62,000 nt of DNA from Gnetum montanum. Its lineage: Eukaryota > Streptophyta > Gnetopsida > Gnetales > Gnetaceae. Each line of letters starts with the position of its first letter. The stretch's first letter is position 1. The position numbers and the translations under genes are program-made. Positions 35,821 to 48,036 of the stretch are shown in pieces. The DNA lies in NCBI GenBank assembly GCA_015680685.1, contig MNCI01002010.1, forward strand, positions 1 through 62,000, given 5' to 3'. Below the pieces are notes generated by a model. The model was not told the DNA's origin, did no database searches, and saw only the letters and a list, made by a program, of their open reading frames with translations.

Positions 35821-36419
35821 TAGTTCTTCATGCACTATCTAAACCCAGTGAAACTTACTAACCTTATTCTTTGAACCCTAAGAGTCAAATCCTATGAAAA
35901 TAAAAAAAATTATTATCATTAAATTAGACCTCAACTGCACACTATTTACAAGCTTATTAACATAGAATCTCTTCTTCTCAAAAAAGCCCATCTCCACCTA
36001 AGGAAGTTTAGGTGCCTTAGCAATACCAAGTGGTATATGCTTATCCCAATGAGTATGTATCAAACTTTACCTTCATCTTGCATCAAGATGAACTAATGTA
36101 GTGGTGTAATATGGAAGGTAACATTGTGTTGCCACTTGATCAATATGTTCCAAAAATTCTCTAGCTAATGTTCACATGACATGGGCTTCAACATCTTCAT
36201 GGAGTATATGAGATGTGAGATCCCTGCTTAAGGGATTATCATCCCAGTAAAGCACAAAGATTAAGGGATCAGTAGCTAGATCACCAACACAACCTTATGA
36301 AGGGCAAGGTGTCAAATATCTTTCCACATCTACTTGGCCCAATTGATGAAGGTGACCACTTCTATAGTGATTCTCCTCTCTTTTACTTTGTTTAAGAAGC
36401 CCTTAACTAGAATGTACAA

Positions 36420-38200
36420 TCCATATTCTAGGTTCTAGTTAAAATGGATTTGGAGAAGCAAGTCAAGAAAAGTAGGACAAAGGAGATCGTGATCATGATT
36501 GTGGTCACGAGCATAAAAGGAAGGGTGATAGGCATCAGCGTAGAGAAATTTCTCCTTATTATTCCTCTTCATCATCACTTTTTTCTTCTTCATCTAGTTC
36601 ATATCATGATCACAAAATAAATAATCATGATGGAGGTGACTGACGGGACCAAAATAATAGAAGAGACCATCGAGATAGTCATGACTGAAGATGTGGGCAA
36701 TCTAGAGAGGCCCATCATCAGGAAAGAAGGAATAGTATAGAACATCATAGGCATCATCATGGCCTTGATGATCCTCTACTTACTACTTATGGCATGTTGA
36801 ATATTATAGAGGTTGTGAGGATTCCAACATGGCATGTGAAGGATAGTAGAATAAAGAGGCTAGATATGAACAACATAGCTCGGTTTAAGAGAGGATATGA
36901 TGTTGATCCACAATATCATCTCCAAGCCTTCTAAGATGTATGTGCCTTCTAGAATATTGAGAATGAATGGAAAAAGCTAAAATTATTTCCAAGGACACTC
37001 ATAAAAGAAGCAAAAAATTGGTGTCAAATGTTGGAACCAAAATCAATTAGGTAGTGGAGTATGATGTTGAAATTATTCAATGAAAAATATCAAACATACT
37101 CCCAAGTATCCAATTTAAAGAAAAAAATTCAAATGTGGAAATAAGAAAATCATAAGCCCTTGCATGCTACTATTAGTTGATACTACTCTCTATTGCATAG
37201 GTGTCCTAGCCATGGATTCTCTCACCTTGATCAAACCAAGAAAACCCTTGGCATCTATGCCCAAGGGAGATTGGTAGAGTTAAGCATCTATAAAATTTAA
37301 AAATTAATTGAGTAGGTAACCAAGGAGGGGCAAGAATTGAGAAAATGTGAAAGTGCAAAAGAATATAATAGGGATCCTTCTATTTGGAAAAAGGGGATTT
37401 GAATTTTTGACAGTGAAGATGAATTCACTAGAGATGAGGTCGTTAATTAGAAAACCTTGACATTCCAAAAATGCAATAAAAAATTATGGCTTAAGGTTGA
37501 TCAATTATGGGACTCCATGGACAATAAGTTTCAAGTTTTCTTAAAAATTACTAAAGGCTCCAAGCGGCAAAGTGATGAGCATGAGTGCTAAAGACATAAG
37601 GAGGATAAACATGCCATATCTAAGGATAAAGGTAAAATGGCTATGATAGAGATGGTTGTGGATAGCGACTTAGATGATTATGATGAATGTGATTTCTACC
37701 AACATGAACATCCTAAGGGATGTTGTCTAGTTGTATCACACTTGCAGGAATTTAGTGTGTATGCCTTACATCCAGAACTTTCACAAAGGCAAACACCCAA
37801 AAAATTTTCTTATCCACAAGGAAATCCTTGATAGTTCCACCAAACATAGCAATACTATCCAAGTGGAACTCCTCTATGACCCTATGAATTATACCAATAG
37901 TGGTAGAAACCATAATCATGGGCATTTCCACCTCTAAGATAGCAATACCCTTACCAATAATTAGATCCCTATGGTTACTATGTTCAACAACCTTTATCTC
38001 CAAGGAACTCCTTTGGTCATGTTGCTACTTACCAACATCACCACTACCCTCTTGAAGCATACCAAGTATCTCATCTAAGTAGTGATGCCACCTTCTACCC
38101 TCCTACACATCCTGTTCTTGCACCTACTCCTCCACCTCTTACATAGCTACCACCTACTCCATCCATGCAAGGTGAATAACCTACACAACCATAGCAAAGG
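36420..38200 (+). pseudogene. Gag of element C
   Basis: The N-terminal part is histidine/arginine-rich (36480-36780). The core reads LDMNNIARFKRGYDVDPQYH, LFPRTLIKEAKNWCQMLEPK, MMLKLFNEKYQTYSQVSNLK, HRCPSHGFSHLDQTKKTLG and IYAQGRLVELSIYK, followed by QELRKCESAKEYNRDPSIW: a clear plant gypsy gag. Beyond 37500 are an acidic stretch (VVDSDLDDYDECDFYQHE) and a proline/histidine-rich tail (to about 38200). Stops and two frame changes interrupt it. No CCHC knuckle is seen. Confidence 0.82.
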
Positions 38201-38439
38201 AATGCTACTAGGATAGTTAATCTAAAAGTGGGTAATCCATCAAGTGGGTTGGAGCCACGAATAAATAAAATATTATTCTTCTAACCTCACAGTCCACGAA
38301 AACCCTTAGACACATCAATGATTGGTAACCCTAATCCTCCAACTTCCTCTATTTCCTCTTTATCCAAGTCCCCTTCAAAAAAAATCCTTCTTGAATCCAT
38401 ACTATAATGTTAGCACATGTTGTATCTGATTGGAGTTGA

Positions 38440-38780
38440 GCTGGTAACCTATCCCAAAAATTAGCTAATCCCAAGAGTCCCCTATTTTACTTGCAAATTT
38501 TTGGGAATGAGCGTTGTAAAGCTCTTCTTGACTCTAGTTCTAGTGTTAACTTGATCTCGCATGAGATGTACACAATGTGGAACCTTCCTTCCTTGAAGAA
38601 GAGCAACATCTGGTTGGAACTAGTAGATCAGTCCATCACAATTCCATTGGGACTAGTTGAGGACATCATCACCACCATTGTGGGTGGTCATATCCTACTA
38701 ATTTCCTAGTAATTAGAGTGGAGAACTACAAGGGGGACTTTCCAATTATTATGGGAAGGGTGTGGTTAAGTACTATTAAT
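38440..38780 (+). pseudogene. Protease of element C
   Basis: The reading MQIFGNERCKALLDSSSSVN contains the catalytic region, with Asp at residue 14 but Ser in place of the usual Gly/Thr context (DSSSSVNLI against DSGS-type). LPSLKKSNIWLELVDQSITI and PLGLVEDIITTIVGGHILLI follow, as in Athila-like proteases. The stop at 38709 ends the open 72 codons. Then FPIIMGRVWLSTINTKMGIR leads to the linker. Confidence 0.75.
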
Positions 38781-39430
38781 ACCAAAATGGGTATTAGAGA
38801 TATTTCCTTGGAGATATCAAATGAAAATGAATTTGGAAAGATTGAGTAGAAGAAAGTTCCATATATCACATATAGTGATTTAGGGTGCCATTATGTGCAA
38901 AATTTATGGTTAGTAAAGTAAACATCTATCTTTGCATGCAAGCAGTGTGCACCAAAAGCTAAGATCTAAAGATGTTTGTACATAGAAACCACAAAAGAAG
39001 AAGACACCCAGTGGTTGATAGCTAATTCTAGCAATAGTACATTATGCATGGAACCTACTAACAACCTAGTATATGAATATGTTGCAAGTATGGATGAACT
39101 CAAGCAAGTTCATCACTAGCTCTCTAAAGGAGCAAATGATAATGTCAATGGGGAACAGTTAGAAATTCTTGATAATTTTAAACAAGAGCCCCATGAATTG
39201 AAGACACTACTAGTTGGAATGGAGTACATATATTTGAAAAATAGGAAGTTGGTTATCATTAATGCCAAGGTTGCTACTCAATAGAAGAGAATGTTGATAA
39301 AGCTATGCGAAAATGGTGAGTAGCCTTTGACTAGTCATATTTCAAACTCACTAGGATAGATCTAAGAATATGTCAACACTAAATATACACTGACCCCACC
39401 GTCAAGCTAAAATGAAAACCACAATGGTGT
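38781..39430 (+). other. Protease-RT linker of element C
   Basis: Parallel to 12452-13085 in element B. It contains ISLEISNENEFGKIE, YSDLGCHYVQNLW, CKQCAPKA and then QEPHELKTLLVGMEYIYLKN. Stops are present. Confidence 0.65.
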
Positions 39431-40100
39431 TTGAATCCTAAGTTAAAATAGATTCTCAAAGAGGAGATTAAGAAAATCCTCAAAGTGGGATTCATTTACC
39501 CTATTGTAGATAGTGAGTGGGTCAGTCCACTCATGATCATACCAAGGAAACAAGGTAAATAGTGTATGTGCATGGATTTCTAGCTACTCAACATGGAAAC
39601 TTTCAAAAATAATTTTCCATTATCTTTTGTCGACCAAGTTCTAGACATCACTTCTAGGCACTATTATTATAGATTTCTAGATGGTTATAGTGGCTATAAC
39701 CAAATCCATATTGCACTAGAAGACCAAGCAAGGATAACTTTCACAAGTCCTTGGGGGACTTTTGCTTACCATTCAATACCATTTGATCTACATAATGTCC
39801 CAATCACATTCAATGATTAGTTCTTCCAATTTTCCAATAAAAAATTAGTAGTGGGGTAGAAGTCTTTATGGATGATTTTTCTACCTATAGAGCTATGTTT
39901 AAGCAAGCCCTAGACCATCTTGAGAAGTTGTTGAAGATATGGTCAAAACAAATCTCTAGCTCAATTGGTAAAATAGTCATCTTATGGTCTAGGAAGGTAC
40001 AGGCTTGGGGAATCACATTTCAAAAGCAGGAATCGAGGTAGACCTTGAAAAAATAAGGATCATCCAAGTAATAACCTATTAACCCGAAACAATTAAAGAA
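39431..40100 (+). pseudogene. Reverse transcriptase of element C
   Basis: VGFIYPIVDSEWVSPLMIIP and METFKNNFPLSFVDQVLDIT open the domain. RFLDGYSGYNQIHIALEDQA holds the first catalytic Asp, then FTSPWGTFAYHSIPFDLHNV. The second motif VEVFMDDFSTYRAMFKQALD lies in another frame (Phe-Met-Asp-Asp codons 39865-39876). FMDDF is typical of Athila. The region also spans HLEKLL and a damaged stretch before the connection domain. Several frame breaks are present. Confidence 0.87.
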
Positions 40101-40615
40101 GTGTGGTCAGTCCTTGGTCATACTAACTACTATCAACACTTCATCGAGAATTTTTCCAAAATCACTAAGCCATTGGTAGAATTCATAGAGAAGGATGAAT
40201 TATTCATCTAGACCCCTACATGTGAAGTAGCATTTTAGCAATTGAAGCAAAAGCTTGTTGAAACCCCCCATTCTTCAAGCACCAAGTTGGTCTAGACTCT
40301 TTCCTGTGATGATTGATGCATCAAATTATGCTTTGGGGGTAGTGCTTATGAAGATGGATGAGCAAAAATATCCATATTATATTCACTATGCAAGTCATAG
40401 AATTGCAAGTGCACAACTAAACTACACCACCATAGACAAGGAGTTGATGGTAGAGGTGTTCACCTTAGAGAAGTTTAGGCACTATGTGTTTGACTATAGA
40501 GTGTTCATGCACATAGATCATAGCACCATTTGATTTTTTATGAATAATCCAATGATGAGCCCCTATGTCATATGGTGGCTCATGATTTTGCAGGAGTTCT
40601 ATCTCACAATGGTAG
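40101..40615 (+). pseudogene. Connection and RNase H of element C
   Basis: SVLGHTNYYQHFIENFSKIT marks the connection domain. RNase H shows FPVMIDASNYALGVVLMKMD (first Asp), then YPYYIHYASHRIASAQLNYT, TIDKELMVEVFTLEKFRHYV (Glu) and FMHIDHSTI (Asp). Ninety-two codons are open at 40255-40533. The reading is cut at 40615 by the family-A LTR and resumes at 44221. Confidence 0.84.
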
Positions 40616-41824
40616 TGTTGGCGACCGTTTGGGATGCAACCGCCAACGAGTGTCCTCGAATAGGATTTAGGTGCCTGCTGGTCTCTGGAAACACCAAGGC
40701 CCAGATACCTCCAAATAACTTAGTAGTTAATGTGAGTATGTGTATGTGCTATTGTGGCATGCGGTTGTATGAAATGTGACAATTTAATTGTGTGTGAACT
40801 ACAAATGACTTACTTTAAAGAGATTCAGCCAACTTTGTCTAGTACTGTGAGTTATTGAAAGTTTCCTATTTTGTTCAACTACCTAATCTACGCAGTCCTT
40901 ATAATACCTGCTTTTAACAAGTAAAATTTTACATAAACATTTGAGCACAACTCTACAAATCTACTCCTAATTTTCCCTAGAGAAAGAGGTAGTTCCACAA
41001 GAAAACTAGAAATAGAGCAGGATTCAATGGAAATAGACAGAAAAGAAAGAAAGCAGATTTGTGTGGATCTCAAATATTTAAACAAGGTAAAATGACATGA
41101 GTAAACACTTTGTAATAAATCTATCCCAAATTCAATATCTGCGAATTGTTCAAACTTCCAAGGCTCAACCAAGCAATATCTACAAGACAATCCTACTGTG
41201 CTACCAAAAATCGCTGCGTAAACTACCACGTACGAGAGTCCACTTTGACTAGACAATAGTGTCCAACGATTTCATTCAAACAAAACCTTTAAAAGGCTTG
41301 ACAATTTCTAATTGAAATAACACAGAAAAATCACTTTAAAGATAAAGAAGCTATTCTGGTCCTATCAAAATACCAAAGAATTTCTGAACCCTCTCGGCTA
41401 CTAAATTGTTCCACGGTGTGACTACAAACAAAGGCTCTCTTCCAACAACCCAATAGCAGTTCCCAATCGTTGCACAATAATGAAATTTACTACTAAAATG
41501 CTCTTAAGGCTTTCATTCACTAGCACTTCTATGGCAAACTTTTAACAAAAATTTCTATCGGGCAACAAGAACAATAAGAGCAATCTAAAAATCCAAAAAT
41601 TACTTGCCAAGAATGATACTATCTAAACCACTAGATAAGCAATTTAAACAAAACAAAAATGAAATGCACAACTCACAGGACCATAACAAAGAGGCTGAAA
41701 TCTTTATTTTAGAAAGCCATCTTGTAAACAATCTTCTTTACAAATCTTCCAAGTGTGATGATGATGCTCCAATCTGTGATGTGAGACTTCCTTGATGTGG
41801 TATCCCCTCCAAGTCCCTTTGAAG

Positions 41825-41836
41825 CCTTTTTATAGG
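41825..41836 (-). promoter_or_regulatory. TATA box of LTR A3
   Basis: CCTATAAAAAGG on the minus strand, followed by GCTTCAAAGG. Conserved in copies A2, A4 and A5. Confidence 0.62.
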
Positions 41837-41940
41837 GCTAAAAGGTGTTTAGGTAAGTTACAAAATATCTTGGATGGTTTTAACCACCATGGAGACAAAA
41901 AATCTACAATGGATAAGTGTCCTATTCCATGGCCAAGTGT

Positions 41941-42024
41941 CTTCCTTCAATTTCCAAGTGTCTTCATGTAGTTGCCAAGTGTCTTCATTCAGTTGCCAAG
42001 TGTCTTCATGCAGTTGCCAAGTGG
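41941..42024 (-). repeat. Four 21-bp direct repeats upstream of the A3 TATA box
   Basis: Units 41941-41961, 41962-41982, 41983-42003 and 42004-42024 have the plus-strand form CTTCATGTAGTTGCCAAGTG followed by T or G. They begin 105 bp from the TATA box. Copy A4 has two to three such units at the equivalent place. Confidence 0.88.
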
Positions 42025-42649
42025 TCACCATGGAGAGAAACAAGTTGTAGTTGACACGTGTCCTTGGTGGTTGAGAAGTAGCCCATTTAGTTGACAAGTG
42101 GCCATTTTGGAGACAAAAAGGTTATAGTTGACAAGTGGCCTTTGTGGTGGTTACAATATCAAAAAAAATTAAAATACAACCACCACAAAGTTATATAGAA
42201 ATACAAGCTATAGTTGCAACTTATTCCATGCATATATATCCTCTTTAATTTGCTTTTTCTTTAGCAATATAGGAGGTGGAGGTTGGATGGTATTATAAAA
42301 TTATGCAAGCTAACCCTCAAAAACACATAAACATTTTTCCCACAAGGCCTTTGTTTATCGGAGATTTGCATATTTGATTTGTAGCCCTTCGATGATGTAG
42401 AAACTACCATCCACCAAGAAGCTAGAGTAGAGCAAAAGCATTTTATTTAAATCCAAATCTTGAAACTCCCATTTTTGCAACGATCCATCTTTAACTTTGT
42501 CACGAATCAAAAAGGGGTCTGCAATATTTGTCGTAGAAATTCATAGTGTTGTTTCCTGCATCTCATTTCTCACATGGATTTGCTAATTGCAGTCTTTTTC
42601 TATCCCCAATCTCCAAAATAGTGGTAGAACATATGACGTGGTTTCTGAC

Positions 42650-43364
42650 TTGAGGAGGGTTTTCTTTGGTGCAGGGTTTGGTGACTTCGACTTCAGCACC
42701 TTCTCAGCAAGCACATCCAGAAATGGCTAGCCACGGATGATAGGCGCTAATGGTTTGTCCAGGAAACTGCTGGCATCATGCAAATTTCTGTTAAAACCCT
42801 CACGACGTTGAGAACCAGAAACCCTAGCTCCACCAAAACCGGATACATCGAACAACCGCAGCTCACTGTCGCTTATAATCACAACACTTTCCTCTGAAAC
42901 GTGAGAATTTCTGCACACATGATAGACTTCCTTGCCGAAACTCGTAGAGGCAACGTGGCTCAGGCCTTCCAGCTCGGTTTCCTTGAACCAGTCGACGCCA
43001 TAGAGAGTCCACGCCAGTAGAAACCCTATGGGGGAAGCCGAATCGTCCTCCTTCCATCCATTGTGGGCGTCGCTATCCGTTGTTCTTCTCCTGCCACCTG
43101 TAGCCACTGTTCATCTGTCCTCTTCTGCCCTTCGCCGACACGCAGCCCTTCCCTTCTGTTTCTGTTGCGCCCGTAGGCACTCGTGCTATCGCTGCTTCTT
43201 ACGCCACTGCTGCTGGCCATCCGGATCTTCAAATGAATAATGCCAAAATAGGTGTTGGAGGGTTTACTGGAGTTAGAGGAAACGCTGTGTCTGTGCATGT
43301 AGGAGGATCCAGAGTTGTGGTCGTCAAAGGATGCGGTGGTGTTGGCATTGCTTTTTCTTTTCAT
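42650..43364 (-). other. GC-rich open-reading block within LTR A3
   Basis: On the minus strand two overlapping frames are open: 43364-43026 (112 codons, starting MKRKSNANTTASFDDHNS, serine-rich) and 43107-42727 (126 codons, including ASPIGFLLAWTLYGVDWFKE and VVIISDSELRLFDVSGFGG), with readable sequence continuing past its stop (FLDVLAEKVLKSKSPNP). Codon and base use differ from the AT-rich surroundings. I recognise no family. It may be an acquired host exon or a GC-rich U3 with chance open frames. Confidence 0.45.
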
Positions 43365-44220
43365 CTCGATTTTATCATCAGTAGGTGGCTAGTCCATGCT
43401 TAAATATAGGGCTAGCTTATTCCAAAATCTTGTACAAAAATCTGCCTTCTTCAACTGCAAGTCAGCTGAGAGTAGTAGTCTTCCCCTTGAACTTGGACTG
43501 CAATTTGATAAAATAATGTCGTGGGTGATGCAAAAATCTTGTCGGTGAATCTCAGAAATCTCATCTCATGTGCAGGATGGATCTACAAAAACTAATAATC
43601 TGGGAGCCCACAAACAATGATCTTGGACTGTGATTTGCCAAATTGATGCAAATTATTGCTGCTCCTATGTTGCTTTGCTTTGCAGTCTCTTCCTGATTAA
43701 CTGACTGGTTTTGGCGTCGGCACAGGCGCTGGCGTTGGTGTTCTCCTTACCTTGTAATATGGTAGTAACTGACTTCTCACTGCTGGGGCACGTGGTTGAT
43801 TTTTGTCTTGTCGGTAGAAAGATTTAAATTTTGAGTTTTAGCATTAATGTATGTGCCTGGATAAGTTAAGGCTTTGGTAGTGTTCATGATTCTAGGCTCA
43901 TTTTTGTCCGAATGCCAATAAGGAATGGAGTTCCATGGAATGGTACGATCTTTGCATATGGGCAACATGGTCCTTGGAAGGAGGCTCTACAACCTTTGTG
44001 GATTGGTTGGGTCAAGGATGCAAGTTGGACAAGGCCTCTAAGATTTTGGGACATTCAACCATCCCTTTGTGTATGTGAACCAATTAGCAAAAGCTTGTCT
44101 TAATCAACATGGTAGACTTCAAGGTGAAGAAACAAAATCTCAACAATCTCTTTTAAATTTTTCAAAAATCACCATAACCTTATAAAGCCTGCTCCATTAA
44201 ATGGCCAAAATGTGCCAACA

Positions 44221-45620
44221 GGTAGATTGAAAAGGTGTTGAACATGTGGTCATGGATCACTTACCATGAGTAAGATGGAATGACAAGAAGAAGGAAAGCC
44301 CTTTATCTAACCAATTTCCTAATTAATCTCTCATGGTAGGTGCTATTAATGCATAAATGCCAAATGAACCAAAATGTTAGGACACCATCCTCACTCATCT
44401 GCTCAAGAAAGAACTACCACAAGGGTTGAACACTAGAAAGAAATAATAGTTTCTTCACAAGGTCAAGGGTTCTCTAATGGAAACCTTTACAAAGTTTGTT
44501 CCAATGGTCTCATATGTTGATGTGTCCATGATACAAATCAACTATGCATTCTCCAAGATAAGCATGAAGATAATTGTGTGGGCCATTATTTTGGGATATG
44601 TAGAGCCATAAAGATCCTCATGGTAGGGTATTATTGGCCAACAATCTTTAGGGATGCACACCAATTTGTCCACACTTGTGATCATTGCTAGAGGGATGGT
44701 GGAATGATGGCTTGAATGGAGGGGTCACAACAATGGATTCAATCTCTCAAGACATTTGAAATTTGGGACATTGACTTTGTGGATCCCATCATATATTTAT
44801 TTAATGGAACGGTATATATAATAATCATAGTTGACTATTGTACCAAGTGGTAAAAATTAGTAGCCATCACCGTTTGTACATCAACCATTGTTACTAGGTT
44901 TGTACAACAAAACATCATAAACAAGTTTGTTGTACCTCATGCGTTAATTTTTGATAATGGAACTTATTTTATAGGTGCCAGTTTCTAAACATTGATGTAG
45001 CACTTGGGGGTTGAACATAAACACATAACACCATATCACCTACAAGCCAATGGTTAAACTGAGGTCACTAATTAGGAGATTACAAAAATCCTAATGCATA
45101 CCATTAGTAAATATCAAATAGATTAGAGCACCAAATTAAATGATACCCTTTTGGCCTATCACTCCACATGGAAGCTCCCCATAGGTTATTCTCCCTATGA
45201 GCTTATGTATGAAAAACTACCAACATTTCCCATCCAATCCAAGCTTTGTACACTCTTTACAGCCTGTGACCTTGAGCTAAATCTAAGTCAAGCAGAAAAA
45301 TAATGATTAATGAACCCTAACTTGCTAGAAAAAAATTGGTTAATGGCCCTATCATCTAATGAAATGCTTAATGCATTCAACAAGAAATGCCATAACATCT
45401 AAATAAGAAAAGCCAAGTTTCAACTAGGAGCCAAGGTTCTCTATTGTAATCTTGCACATGTATCCCAACAAACCAACTTTCAAACATTTTGGGAAGGCCC
45501 TTACATCATAGATGAAACTTTTCCATCTGGGACCATGATCATCTACAAAACTAATAGCCTAAATAATAAGTAATTGGTCAACATTCAACAAATATAATCT
45601 TTTCATGAAACCAAGCTACT
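44221..45620 (+). pseudogene. Integrase of element C
   Basis: It resumes after the GGTAG repeat. The core reads WDIDFVDPIIYLFNGTVYII (Asp codon 44773-44775), then LIFDNGTYFIGA (Asp 44953-44955) and TEVTN (Glu 45061-45063), with the DD35E spacing kept. LNDTLLAYHSTWKLPIGYSP, YELMYEKLPTFPIQSKL and AKVLYCNLAHV follow, ending with FWEGPYIIDETFPSGTMII. In-frame stops occur at several sites. Unlike element B, the catalytic triad is preserved. Confidence 0.84.
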
Positions 45621-46232
45621 TGACACACCAAACACCTCATTATATGAACAACCATGCTCAATATTTCGAATCTCCCCCTTCAAACATAGTCCTAGGGGAG
45701 ATTGCCACCCATACTAATGCCTTAGGTGGCTCCTTGATCTTTTTCCATTTTCTATTTTATACATTTTTGATTTTACAACTTTTTTTTTCATCTTCTTTGT
45801 TTTACATATTTGTGTTTTTAAGGTTATTAATCTTCTCTTAATTTTTGTTTTACACCATTGTTAATATATTCAATATCTATTGTCTACTCTTTTACTTTAT
45901 TTGATGGATATGATTGCTCATGTTTGATGTGTTCCTTTACTTTTTCTACTAACAAGGTGGTACATAAAATGGTAATGCACTACTTGATGGTGGTATGCTT
46001 TATTTGTAATTTGATTGTTGATGTATGGTTTTTGACTTTGAATGTTATTATTGACAACTACAACATGGTTTCTTTTCATGTAATAGGCAGTGAGTCCATG
46101 GTTTTCATATGGTTTTCATTGTTTTGGAAGTGTGTAGTCTCTTCTTCATTAATGCAACTTTAATAAATTGGTGACTTGTGTAGTTTTTAGAATTGGGAAG
46201 CAATCAAAGGTTTGGATAGGGTGTGGCTTCAA
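45621..46232 (+). other. 3' untranslated part of element C
   Basis: AT-rich sequence resembling 15300-15900 of element B. It ends near GGATAGGGTGTGGCTTCAAC, where element B keeps the Athila-like continuation but this copy changes to copia coding sequence. Confidence 0.6.
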
Positions 46233-47577
46233 CAGAATGTAGTAATCAAAACGGTTGTTGGTGACTGTTTGGGATGTGATCGCCAATGAGTGTCCTCGAA
46301 TAGGATTTTGATGCCTACTAGTCTCTGGCAACACCAAGGCCCTGATACGTCCAAATAAACTTAGTAGTTAATGTGAGTATGTGTGTGTGTTGTTTCCGTG
46401 TGTGATTGTGAGAAATGGAATGATTGCATTGTGTGTGAACTACAAATGACTTACTTTAAAGAGATTTAGCCAATTTGACAAGTACTATGAGTTGTTGAAA
46501 GTCTCCTATTTTGTTCAACTGGCTAGTCTACGTGGTCCTTATAATGCCTACTTGTAACAAATAAACTTTTGTAAAAACATTTGAGCACAACTCTACAATC
46601 TACTCCTAAATTTTCCCAGAGAAAGAGATAGTTCCACAAGAAAACTAGAAATAGAGCAAGATTCGATGGAAATAAGCAGAAAAGAAAAGAAAGAAGATTG
46701 GTGTAGACCTCAAATATTTAAAAAAGGTAAAATGACACGAGTAAACACTTCGCAATAAAGCTATTCCAAATTCAATATCTACGAATTGTTCAAACTTCCA
46801 AGGTTCAAACAAGCAATATCTTCAAGACAAACCTATTATGCTACCAACAATTGCTGCATAAACTACCACGTACGAGACTCCATTTTGACTAGATAATAGA
46901 TGTCAGCGATTGCATTCAAATAGAACCTTCAAAAGACTTGACAATTTCTAATTGAAATACCATGGGAATTCACTTTAAAGATAAAAAGAAGCTATTCTAG
47001 TCCCATCAAAGTACCAAATATTTTCTGAACCCTCTCGACTACTGAATTTTTCAACAGCGTGACTATAAACAGAGGCTCTTTTACAATAATTTCAATCGCA
47101 GTTCCCACACGTTGCACAATAATGAAATTTACTACTAAAATGCTCTTAAGGCTTTTAAACACAAGCGCTTCTATGGAAAAATTTTAATAGAAATTTCTAT
47201 TGGGCAACAAGAACAGTAAGAGCAATCTAAAAATCCCAATATTACTTACCAAGGATGATATTATCTAAACCACTTGCTAAACAATTTAAACAAAAAAAAA
47301 TGAAATGCATAAGTCACAGGACATTGACAAAGAGGCTGAAATATTTACTCTAGCAAGCCATCTTGCAAGCAATTGTTCATAATCTCTTTGCAAAATGCTC
47401 TTCTTCCAAGACTCAAAGTTTCTCCAAGTGAGAGCCCAAGTGCTAACTAGTAGCCTTCAAAATGTGATGTCTGACATCCCAAGTATGAGGATGGTCCCCA
47501 AGTGTGATGATATCAAGTGATGATATGCCCCAAAAGTCCCAATGTGATATGGTGATGATCCTCCCTTCCCCTTGAAG

Positions 47578-47589
47578 CCTTTTTATAGG
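47578..47589 (-). promoter_or_regulatory. TATA box of LTR A4
   Basis: CCTATAAAAAGG on the minus strand followed by GCTTCAAGGGG, at the same place as in A2, A3 and A5. Confidence 0.62.
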
Positions 47590-47793
47590 ATTCCAAGGTA
47601 GGTAGGGAAGTTACATATTTAAAAATATCTCACCTAACTTCTCTCCCAAGTAAATTAGGAGATTACTTGCCCAACAAGTTAGGAGGTTACTTTCCCAACA
47701 AGTTAGGTAAGTTACAACAATTTTGGGTGGTTTCAACCACCAAAGAGATAAAAATGCTTCATCTGACACATGTCCCATGTATTTGCCAAGTGT

Positions 47794-47835
47794 CTTCATG
47801 TAGTTTCCAAGTTTCTTCATTTAGTTGCCAAGTGT
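47794..47835 (-). repeat. 21-bp repeats upstream of the A4 TATA box
   Basis: Units 47794-47814 and 47815-47835 (plus form CTTCATTTAGTTGCCAAGTG then T), with partial units on both sides. They match the four-unit array of A3. Confidence 0.8.
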
Positions 47836-48036
47836 CTTCATGGAGATAAACAAGTTGTCGCTGACAAGTGTCACATGCAAGTGACAAGTGTCCATTGTGG
47901 ATATAATGAGGTTGTAGCTGACAAGTGGCCTTGGTGGTTACAGTATCATAGAAAATTAAAATACAATTACTAAGATACATAGAAATACAAGCTATAATTG
48001 TAACTTATTCCATACATATATATCCTCTTTATTTTG

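Larger units (their letters stand above)
40616..44220 (-). mobile_element. Family-A solo LTR, copy A3, with GGTAG target duplication
   Basis: It begins TGTTGGCGACCGTTTGGGA and ends GGCCAAAATGTGCCAACA. GGTAG flanks it exactly (40611-40615 and 44221-44225). Removing it would restore continuity of the element C pol, matching element B around 13868. Length is 3605 bp. TATA on the minus strand (41825-41836) sets the likely sense. In that sense the GC-rich block (43364-42650) and four 21-bp repeats (42024-41941) precede the TATA box, and the conserved R/U5 part follows. Confidence 0.92.
34954..46232 (+). mobile_element. Athila-like Ty3/gypsy element C, interrupted and 3'-truncated
   Basis: The order is LTR (34954-35798), tRNA-Asp primer site, gag, protease, linker, RT, RNase H, then a nested family-A solo LTR (40616-44220), then integrase and 3' untranslated DNA to about 46232, where sequence switches to copia integrase. 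The 3' LTR is missing. The pol order without extra RNase H, the KDHFPLPFxDQ-type and FMDDF motifs and the primer all point to Athila. All domains contain stops. Confidence 0.82.
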
